DNA from: Porcipelethomonas sp964621265
GTDB lineage: Bacteria > Bacillota > Clostridia > Oscillospirales > Ruminococcaceae
Assembly: GCA_964621265.1 (NCBI GenBank)
Contig: CAZULQ010000017.1
Span: 1-36,725, forward strand
DNA length: 36,725 nucleotides
Direction: 5' to 3'
Positions within the stretch are counted from its first letter, which is position 1. Each line of letters begins with the position of its first letter. The notes below the pieces were generated by a model. The model searched no databases, had not been told where the DNA came from, and worked only from the letters and a program-made list of their open reading frames with translations. Shown in pieces: positions 30,910-36,725 of this stretch. The position numbers were made by a program, and so were the translations under genes.

Positions 30910-31338
30910 TTATTTACCTCTTCTTGAGCCGTTCTTGCGCTCAGTATTACGCTTTAACGCACAGATTTTTTCTTCGCTGTTCTGCTTGAAGCGTGCCATC
31001 ATTTCCTCAAAGCCAAGCTCTGTTACAGGCGGCTTTTTCTTTGGCTCCCATACATTCGGCTTGCGCTCCGGACGCTTTGCAGGCTTCGGCATTTCTTCAG
31101 CATCCTCAACGGCTTTTTTAATGGAAAGCCCGATTTTGCCGTCATCACCGATTGATAAAACCTTAACCTTTACTGACTGATTTTCAGTAAGATAATCCTT
31201 AACGTCCTTTACAAAACTGTTTGCAATTTCAGAAATATGTACCATACCTGTTCCGGCACCCTCAATTTCAACAAACGCACCGTACTGAGCAATACCCTTT
31301 ACCTTACCATCATATATTTTTCCTATTTCAAGCTGCAT
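30910..31338 (-). CDS. yabR: S1-domain RNA-binding protein (YabR-like)
   Basis: 142 aa. The N-terminal S1 domain (1-75) is typical: GKIYDGKVKGIAQYGAFVEI, GMVHISEIAN, VKVKVLSIGDDGKIGLSIK. A basic, Pro/Lys/Arg-rich, probably unstructured tail follows, ending in an Arg/Gly/Lys stretch. Bacillus YabR has the same S1-plus-tail form, directly after divIC as here. It presumably binds RNA or ribosomes. It is last in its operon, 26 bp after divIC, with GGGGGA upstream of the ATG. Confidence 0.9.
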   Translation of the reverse strand: MQLEIGKIYDGKVKGIAQYGAFVEIEGAGTGMVHISEIANSFVKDVKDYLTENQSVKVKVLSIGDDGKIGLSIKKAVEDAEEMPKPAKRPERKPNVWEPKKKPPVTELGFEEMMARFKQNSEEKICALKRNTERKNGSRRGK

Positions 31339-31364
31339 GGCTTATATTATCCCCCTGTATTGAA

Positions 31365-31679
31365 TTAATTTCTTGATTTATCATAATATCTGCGCTCATC
31401 AGGATATGCATAGTTCATTTTTTCAATCGCAATCTTTTCCATATATGCGTCCATATCCTCGTCGTCAAGCACACGCTGAAGTTCAACATTTTCCGCCTCG
31501 ATTTCGGCAGCCTTTTTGTTGATGGCGTCAAGCTTCTTCTGCATCTGAGCGTGTTCCGAATTAGTAATAATAATAGATACAAAGCATGATATAACCGCCG
31601 TTATAACCGTAAGCTTTGTAATAAGTCCTATAATCCCCTTACGATTTTTCTTCCCCGGTTTGTATTTTTTCTTTTTCAA
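31365..31679 (-). CDS. divIC: Septum formation protein DivIC/FtsB
   Basis: 104 aa, one-pass membrane protein of the divisome that with FtsL and DivIB links to septal wall synthesis. A very basic cytosolic start (KKKKYKPGKKNRKG) precedes one membrane helix (about 17-39). An extracellular coiled coil follows (about 45-75, MQKKLDAINKKAAEIEAENV), then the conserved EKIAIEKMNYAYPDERRYYD. The start codon is TTG (31677-31679), 6 nt after the yabQ stop and with only a weak AAAGA ribosome site, so translation is probably coupled to yabQ. The yabQ-divIC-yabR order matches Bacillus. Confidence 0.92.
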   Translation of the reverse strand: MKKKKYKPGKKNRKGIIGLITKLTVITAVISCFVSIIITNSEHAQMQKKLDAINKKAAEIEAENVELQRVLDDEDMDAYMEKIAIEKMNYAYPDERRYYDKSRN

Positions 31680-31685
31680 ATGTGT

Positions 31686-32207
31686 TCACATCTTTCTTTT
31701 GTTCTTTTTATGTACCTTATTATTATACACCAAATCGCCTTCCACATTCAAGGGCTTTTGAGAATTTTTTTCATTATCGTCATGTTTTTGGAGAGTTCTT
31801 ACAAAAATACCTCTGCATTTTACACATATAAGTACAATCTTTTTGCACATCGGTCCGAAAACTTTTAAAAACGCTTTTTTGACAATACTCAGTATTTTTT
31901 GCAGCATTTTCATAACAATATTTCCGACTGTAAAATGATATACCGCAAACCCAAGAATGTTCCCCGCACAAAAATAAAACCTGAACTCACTTCTCGCCGC
32001 AACAATCGTAAAACACATTACGAAAACGCCATAGAAAATAAAAAACAGAATATCTTCAGCGGCAACAAGGATTTTTCCGTGCGGAAAAATAATCCTCAGC
32101 ACACGGAACAAATCGTAGAATATGCCAATCGGCACACCAAGCAAACAGGACATTATAAAAAGTCTCAGCTGCTCCGAAGCCGTAAAAAAGCTCTCAAGCC
32201 CCTCCAT
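31686..32207 (-). CDS. yabQ: Spore cortex membrane protein YabQ
   Basis: 173 aa membrane protein. MEGLESFFTASEQLRLFIMS is followed by hydrophobic helices (LLGVPIGIFYDLFRVLR, a YabQ hallmark, then ILFFIFYGVFVMCFTIVAA and FYFCAGNILGFAVYHFTVG) and a basic tail. In Bacillus, YabQ is needed for spore cortex formation in the mother cell. ATG 32207 has AAAGGAGGGGAC upstream; the frame is open 27 codons earlier, inside yabP. It lies 11 bp after yabP and 6 bp before divIC. Its presence suggests the organism sporulates or descends from spore formers. Confidence 0.9.
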   Translation of the reverse strand: MEGLESFFTASEQLRLFIMSCLLGVPIGIFYDLFRVLRIIFPHGKILVAAEDILFFIFYGVFVMCFTIVAARSEFRFYFCAGNILGFAVYHFTVGNIVMKMLQKILSIVKKAFLKVFGPMCKKIVLICVKCRGIFVRTLQKHDDNEKNSQKPLNVEGDLVYNNKVHKKNKRKM

Positions 32208-32218
32208 AGTCCCCTCCT

Positions 32219-32500
32219 TTATCTGAACAGCTTTCCTAAAAATGATGTACTGCTTTTCTTGTCCCTGTCCCCATAGCATAACGCCCATATATCACCGTCG
32301 ATTGTCATGTCTCCGGTTTCAACACTCATCATGTTTATATGAAGGTCACGCCCCTTTATAACAAGCTCCCCGAGCTGAGTATACAGGATAATACAACGCT
32401 CATCAAAACTATCAACATCAGTTACTCCCGAAAGTGTAAGACTTCTGCGGCATTCCATAATAACATTGTGTACAGCTGCACCATTTTTTTCACTATTCAT
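32219..32500 (-). CDS. yabP: Sporulation protein YabP
   Basis: 93 aa. Family core: CRRSLTLSGVTDVDSFDERC, IILYTQLGELVIKGRDLHIN, MSVETGDMTIDGDIWALCYG. YabP sits in the mother-cell spore envelope machinery together with YabQ in Bacillus. ATG 32500 (MNSEKNG, GGAG 7 nt upstream) gives the usual family length. ATGs at 32545 and 32542 with another GGAG are possible and would add about 15 residues. It is first of yabP-yabQ-divIC-yabR and divergent from dgt. Confidence 0.88.
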   Translation of the reverse strand: MNSEKNGAAVHNVIMECRRSLTLSGVTDVDSFDERCIILYTQLGELVIKGRDLHINMMSVETGDMTIDGDIWALCYGDRDKKSSTSFLGKLFR

Positions 32501-32696
32501 TTTAAACTCCGTTCCGCCGTCAGATAATACATCATAATTCATCATATGCAGGACTCCGGACGGCATAAAGAGTACCCTGCATTGTTCATAATCTCTCTAA
32601 TACTTATGCTGGCGCTCATCACTTTATGTATTGCACCAGTTAATTTATGCATTTTTTATGCAATCAGACGATTTTTTGTCAGTAAAAAAGTTTTCC

Positions 32697-32725
32697 TTGA
32701 TTTTTCAAGAATATTGTGTTATAAT
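32697..32725 (+). promoter_or_regulatory. Promoter of the dgt-dnaG-rpoD operon
   Basis: -35 TTGATT (32697-32702), 17-nt spacer, extended -10 TGTTATAAT (TATAAT at 32720-32725). About 50 nt of leader precede the dgt start. Confidence 0.8.
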
Positions 32726-32781
32726 TTAAGATGTATAAATGTTTGCAGATGCTTTTAAGATGATTGGGGGAATATGTGGCT

Positions 32782-33771
32782 ATGACCGTCAGAGAACAGA
32801 CAGAAATTCTTGAACTGACAACACTGAGTTCCTTTGCGTGCACTTCTTCCGGTAACGGAAAAAGAGTTGTTTACGAAGAAAAATGTCCATACAGAACTGA
32901 GTTTCAGCGTGACCGTGACAGAATTCTTCATTGCAATTCATTCAGACGTTTAAAGAGAAAAACTCAGGTTTTTCTTTCGCCTGTCGGTGACCATTACAGA
33001 ACCCGTCTCACCCACACTCTTGAGGTTTCGCAGATTGCAAGAACTATCGCCCGTGCGCTAAGGCTCAATGAGGATTTAACCGAAGCAATTGCTCTCGGAC
33101 ATGACCTCGGGCACTCTCCTTTCGGACATTCGGGTGAATCTATTCTCGACGAAATCTGCCCACATGGCTATAAGCATTACCTTCAGAGCGTGAGAGTTGT
33201 TGACTACATCGAAAAAGGCGGAAAAGGTCTTAATCTCACTTATGAAGTCAAAAACGGTATCGCCTGCCACACAAATGCTGTTGCGGCAACGGCAGAGGGA
33301 AACGTTGTAAGACTTTCCGACAAAATTGCATACATAAACCACGACATTGAGGACGCCGTCCGTGCAGGAATACTCAAAAATTCCGACCTGCCAAAAAATC
33401 CTGTCAGAATACTCGGCAAAACAAAATCTGAAAGAATTACAACACTGATAAGCTCTGTTGTTGAAAACGGTGCCGACAAAATTGACATGACAAAGGACAT
33501 AAAACAGGCTCACGACGAACTGCGCTCATTCATGTTTGAAAATGTCTATTACCATTCAGCCGCAAAGGCTGAGGAGAAAAAAGCAAAACAGCTTGTTGAA
33601 AAGCTTTATATGTACTTCAAAAAGCATCCGGAAAAGCTCCCTGAAGAATATCAGACCATCATGCGAAGATTCGACTGTGACAGAGCTGTATGCGACTACA
33701 TTTCAGGAATGAGCGACGGATATGCAGTTGACCTTTTCAACGACTTGTTTGTCCCTAACTCATGGAAGTAG
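32782..33771 (+). CDS. dgt: Deoxyguanosinetriphosphate triphosphohydrolase-like HD protein
   Basis: HD-fold dNTPase of 329 aa that cleaves dNTPs to deoxynucleoside and triphosphate. Signatures: CPYRTEFQRDRDRILHCNSF, RRLKRKTQVF, then the metal site RLTHTLEV, GHDLGHSPFGHSGE, and NDLF near the end. In Clostridia such a gene often stands upstream of dnaG. The start is between GTG 32776 (5 nt after GGGGGAA) and ATG 32782 (11 nt after); a TTG at 32764 lies inside that site. I use the ATG. It ends 10 bp before dnaG. Confidence 0.92.
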   Translation: MTVREQTEILELTTLSSFACTSSGNGKRVVYEEKCPYRTEFQRDRDRILHCNSFRRLKRKTQVFLSPVGDHYRTRLTHTLEVSQIARTIARALRLNEDLTEAIALGHDLGHSPFGHSGESILDEICPHGYKHYLQSVRVVDYIEKGGKGLNLTYEVKNGIACHTNAVAATAEGNVVRLSDKIAYINHDIEDAVRAGILKNSDLPKNPVRILGKTKSERITTLISSVVENGADKIDMTKDIKQAHDELRSFMFENVYYHSAAKAEEKKAKQLVEKLYMYFKKHPEKLPEEYQTIMRRFDCDRAVCDYISGMSDGYAVDLFNDLFVPNSWK

Positions 33772-33781
33772 GTGACGCAAA

Positions 33782-35530
33782 ATGCCACTTCCCGAAGAAT
33801 TTTTATATCAGCTTAAAACTGCCAATCCTATTGAAACGGTAATCGGCAGCTATGTAAGTCTGAAACGAAGCGGTCACAACAACGTTGGCTTATGTCCGTT
33901 TCATTCCGAAAAAACGCCGTCATTTCATATTTATTCCGACACTCAGAGCTTTTATTGCTTTGGCTGCGGGGCAGGCGGCGATGTTATTACGTTTATAAAG
34001 CGTATTGAAAATTTAAGCTATGGCGAAGCGGTTCGGCTGCTCGCACAGCGTGCAGGGCTTGAAATGCCCGAAAATTCGGCAGATAACCGCATAGCAGAAC
34101 TTAAAAAGAAAATTTATGAAATCAACCGTGAAACAGCGAATTATTACTATAAACAGCTTGTTTCCGGTACTGATAAAAGCGGGCTTAAATATTTCGTTTC
34201 ACGAGGTTTAAAGCCTGAAACCATCAAGAAATACGGTCTTGGATTTGCACCGGAAAGCTGGGACGGTTTAAGAAAGCACCTTTTGTCGCTTGGCTACAAG
34301 GACAATGAAATGGTGGCGGCAGGCGTCAGAAGCGTGAGCCGTGACGGAAAGCGTTCTTATGACACATTCCGAAACCGTGTGATATTTCCGATTATTGATT
34401 TAAGAGGAAATGTTATTGCATTCGGCGGACGTGTTCTTGATGACAGTGTGCCGAAATATCTGAATACGGGTGATACTCCCGTTTTCAAGAAAAGCCGTAA
34501 TCTTTTTTCGCTGAATTTTGCTAAAAATTCACCTGTCAAAAGGCTTATTCTGGCCGAAGGCTACATGGACGTTATTGCAATAAACCAGGCAGGATTTGAA
34601 AATGTTGTTGCAACACTCGGCACTGCGCTGACACCTGAACAGGCAAGAATCATGAAGACATATGCCGATGAGGTTATTATTTCCTACGACAGCGACAGTG
34701 CAGGTCAGAAGGCAACACAAAAAGCAATTAACCTGCTTGGTGAAGCAGGAATTACAACTAAAATCATAAAAATGGAAGGCGCCAAGGACCCCGATGAGTA
34801 TATAAAAAAATTCGGGAGACAGCGTTTTAAAATGCTCCTTGATAATTCCGATGGTGCTATAAATTTTGAACTCAACAAATGCAAATTCGGCGTCGATACC
34901 GATACCGATACAGGAAAGGTTGAGTTCCTCAAAAGAACTGTCAGGGTTTTGTCGCAGATTTCAAATCCGCTTGAACGAGATGTCTATATTTCCAGAGTAG
35001 CCAAGGAAAGCGAAATAAATATTGACGTTTTAAGAGCTCAGATTGACAGCGAAATCCGCAAAACCAGAAACTATGAAAAGAAACAGCAGTGGCAGGCAAT
35101 CCGCTCAAAGCCGTATTATTCCGACCCGCTGGTGCCTGAAAAATCTTCCGCACTGAGAGAAGTCAGAGCTGAAGAAGGCATACTTGCATTCCTCTTCAAG
35201 CATCCCGATTATGCTGAAAAGGTTTCGGAATATATTACACCTGACTGCTTTGTCACGGAATTCTATCGCCGTGTTTTTGTCACATATTGTGAAAAAATAC
35301 CACAAAATCAGACTTTTTCGTTTTCTGTGTTTTCAGATGTATTTAATGATGAGGAAATGGGAAGAATAGTCGGAATAGAGGCGAAAAATAAGAATATATC
35401 AACGACCGAACAAAGTCTTAACGATTATATAAAAATACTGCTGGATTATAAAAATAATCCGCTTAACAAGAAGGATAAGCCGATTTCGGATGATGACCTT
35501 CTGAATATTGTAAAAGCTAAAAAAAGATAA
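33782..35530 (+). CDS. dnaG: DNA primase DnaG
   Basis: Makes the RNA primers for replication, 582 aa. The N-terminal zinc-binding domain has Cys38, His41, Cys59, Cys62 (CPFHSEKTPSFHIY, CFGCGAGGDVITF). The catalytic core has RNRVIFPIIDLRGNVIAFGG, and the Toprim part RLILAEGYMDVIA with SYDSDSAGQKA, holding the metal-binding Glu and Asp residues. The C-terminal part (about 450-582) is the helicase-binding region. AGGTGA precedes the ATG. It lies between dgt and rpoD, the classic macromolecular-synthesis arrangement. Confidence 0.97.
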   Translation: MPLPEEFLYQLKTANPIETVIGSYVSLKRSGHNNVGLCPFHSEKTPSFHIYSDTQSFYCFGCGAGGDVITFIKRIENLSYGEAVRLLAQRAGLEMPENSADNRIAELKKKIYEINRETANYYYKQLVSGTDKSGLKYFVSRGLKPETIKKYGLGFAPESWDGLRKHLLSLGYKDNEMVAAGVRSVSRDGKRSYDTFRNRVIFPIIDLRGNVIAFGGRVLDDSVPKYLNTGDTPVFKKSRNLFSLNFAKNSPVKRLILAEGYMDVIAINQAGFENVVATLGTALTPEQARIMKTYADEVIISYDSDSAGQKATQKAINLLGEAGITTKIIKMEGAKDPDEYIKKFGRQRFKMLLDNSDGAINFELNKCKFGVDTDTDTGKVEFLKRTVRVLSQISNPLERDVYISRVAKESEINIDVLRAQIDSEIRKTRNYEKKQQWQAIRSKPYYSDPLVPEKSSALREVRAEEGILAFLFKHPDYAEKVSEYITPDCFVTEFYRRVFVTYCEKIPQNQTFSFSVFSDVFNDEEMGRIVGIEAKNKNISTTEQSLNDYIKILLDYKNNPLNKKDKPISDDDLLNIVKAKKR

Positions 35531-35551
35531 TGTAAATAGAATGGAGCGTTT

Positions 35552-36637
35552 ATGTTAATGGACAAAAAAACTACTATCGAAAATCTTATTGAAAAAGGTA
35601 AGGTAACAGGTAAACTTTCAACTAAGGAAATTACTGACGCACTTGAAGAGCTTGACTTTGATGTCGACCAGATGGATGCCTTTTATGACACCTGTGCAAG
35701 CAACAACATCGAAATTATAGATGACTTTTCAACTGATACTGACCTTAAAATCGGTCTTGATTCAGGTCTCAGCGACGACCTTGAAATGGCCCTTTCAACT
35801 GAGGGTATCGCAATTGATGACCCTGTTAAGATTTACCTCAAGGAAATCGGACGTGTTCCACTTCTTAGTGCTGAAGAAGAAATTGAACTTGCCCAGAGAA
35901 TGACAACCGGTGACAGCTACGCTAAAAAGCGTCTCTCAGAAGCAAACCTCCGACTCGTTGTAAGTATCGCTAAAAAATATGTCGGCAGAGGAATGCAGTT
36001 CCTTGACCTCATTCAGGAAGGTAACTTAGGTCTTATAAAGGCCGTTGAAAAGTTCGACTATACTAAGGGCTTCAAGTTCTCAACTTATGCAACATGGTGG
36101 ATTCGCCAGGCTATCACAAGAGCTATTGCTGACCAGGCAAGAACTATCCGTATTCCTGTTCACATGGTTGAAACTATTACAAAGGTAAAGAAGGTTTCAA
36201 GCCAGCTTCTCCATGAAAACGGTCATGACCCTACAGCTGATGAAATTGCTGAAAAGCTCGATATGCCTGTTGACAGAGTAAGAGAAATTATGCGCATCGC
36301 TCAGGACCCTGTTTCCCTTGAAACACCAATCGGCGAAGAGGAAGACAGCCATCTCGGTGACTTTATCCCTGATGATGACGCACCTGCACCAGCTGAAGCT
36401 GCTTCACTTATTCTTCTCAAGGAACAGCTTAATGAAGTGCTTTCAACTCTCACAGAAAGAGAAGCAAAGGTGTTAAAGCTCAGATTTGGTCTTGAGGACG
36501 GTCGTTCACGCACACTCGAAGAAGTAGGCAAGGAATTTGACGTAACAAGAGAAAGAATAAGACAGATTGAAGCAAAAGCACTCAGAAAACTCAGACACCC
36601 AAGCAGAAGTAAAAAAGTCAAAGATTTTCTTGACTAA
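35552..36637 (+). CDS. rpoD: Primary sigma factor RpoD/SigA
   Basis: Housekeeping sigma-70 factor, 361 aa. Region 1.1 is a short acidic N-terminal domain (about 1-70). Region 1.2 begins DDPVKIYLKEIGRVPLL. Region 2 is fully conserved (NLRLVVSIAKKYVGRGMQFL, DLIQEGNLGLIKAVEKFDY, FSTYATWWIRQAITRAI), reading the -10 box. Region 3 follows, and region 4 ends in the -35-reading helix VTRERIRQIEAKALRKLRHP. It lies 21 bp after dnaG, with GGAG 5 nt before ATG 35552; a second ATG two codons later is possible. The TTGACA/TATAAT promoters across the window fit this factor. Confidence 0.98.
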   Translation: MLMDKKTTIENLIEKGKVTGKLSTKEITDALEELDFDVDQMDAFYDTCASNNIEIIDDFSTDTDLKIGLDSGLSDDLEMALSTEGIAIDDPVKIYLKEIGRVPLLSAEEEIELAQRMTTGDSYAKKRLSEANLRLVVSIAKKYVGRGMQFLDLIQEGNLGLIKAVEKFDYTKGFKFSTYATWWIRQAITRAIADQARTIRIPVHMVETITKVKKVSSQLLHENGHDPTADEIAEKLDMPVDRVREIMRIAQDPVSLETPIGEEEDSHLGDFIPDDDAPAPAEAASLILLKEQLNEVLSTLTEREAKVLKLRFGLEDGRSRTLEEVGKEFDVTRERIRQIEAKALRKLRHPSRSKKVKDFLD

Positions 36638-36645
36638 TCTTTGAC
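36617..36645 (+). repeat. Stem-loop across the rpoD stop codon
   Basis: Perfect 10-bp inverted repeat GTCAAAGATT (36617-36626) and AATCTTTGAC (36636-36645) with a 9-nt loop. The stop codon lies at the loop/3'-arm boundary. There is no U-run after it (ATATACATAAAA), so it is not a standard terminator. Confidence 0.6.
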
Positions 36646-36725
36646 ATATACATAAAAGCCGTATTTCTTAGAGTCAATCCCGAATTCTGTGTAAACGTAA
36701 AATAGTGCAAATAAAGAAGTATATG

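Noticed and set aside
30533..31180. 215-codon plus-strand frame across feoA and yabR
   Set aside because: It runs through a bidirectional terminator and two recognised minus-strand genes.
1..36725. CRISPR arrays, IS elements, tRNAs, prophage genes
   Set aside because: I looked for regular spaced repeats, transposase motifs, tRNA-like cloverleafs and phage structural genes and saw none.

Overview
The window looks like a chromosomal segment of an anaerobic low-GC Firmicute of the Ruminococcaceae/Oscillospiraceae type, Ruminococcus-like. The evidence is a secreted leucine-rich-repeat protein ending in a type I dockerin (cellulosome-style attachment), plant- and starch-glycan enzymes (GH43, GH13), Clostridia-style housekeeping genes, strong AGGAGG ribosome sites, and a CIRCE-controlled groESL. 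No plasmid, phage, IS element, CRISPR array, tRNA or rRNA is visible. Species assignment is inference.

Layout. 1-4600 (minus): one likely operon, DEAD-box RNA helicase > OmpR-type response regulator > sensor kinase with a very unusual external stalk. 4600-10030 (minus): dockerin-bearing LRR protein, then an operon of an orphan response regulator > HtrA-like membrane protease > cytosolic GH43 enzyme. 10350-12450 (plus): groES-groEL behind a perfect CIRCE. 12457-12625: remnant of a small gene. 12805-14739 (minus): ABC-F ATPase, divergent from the plus-strand operon yabB-like methyltransferase > rsmI > pyridoxamine kinase. 17367-18556: a secreted coiled-coil protein with no normal start codon, then a 60-aa gene and a 70-aa XRE regulator facing away from each other across a palindromic operator. 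18637-21723: gdhA (minus), RNase P RNA (plus), gap (minus). 21975-25269: a degenerate histidine-kinase-like protein (plus), then HD protein > GH13 enzyme fused to a DUF1653 domain (minus). 25434-29558 (plus): MarR regulator > heterodimeric ABC exporter. 29758-30507: secreted lipoprotein. 30560-32500 (minus): stand-alone feoA, and the yabP-yabQ-divIC-yabR block known from spore formers. 32782-36637 (plus): dgt-dnaG-rpoD.

Regulatory architecture is unusually readable. Many genes have a TTGNNN-N17-TANNNT sigma-A promoter and a hairpin terminator. Four terminators share the same hairpin tip, and in two places the terminator U-tract runs straight into the -35 box of the next promoter. Two genes have a good Shine-Dalgarno but only an AUU or AUC codon at the right distance. 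The least explained items are the XRE/60-aa module, the GH13-DUF1653 fusion, the kinase with the Tyr/Asp/Glu plus Thr-Gln-Pro stalk, the response regulator-protease-xylosidase operon and the degenerate kinase. None is demonstrated to be a new system. All functional calls are from reading the translated sequence, without database searches.
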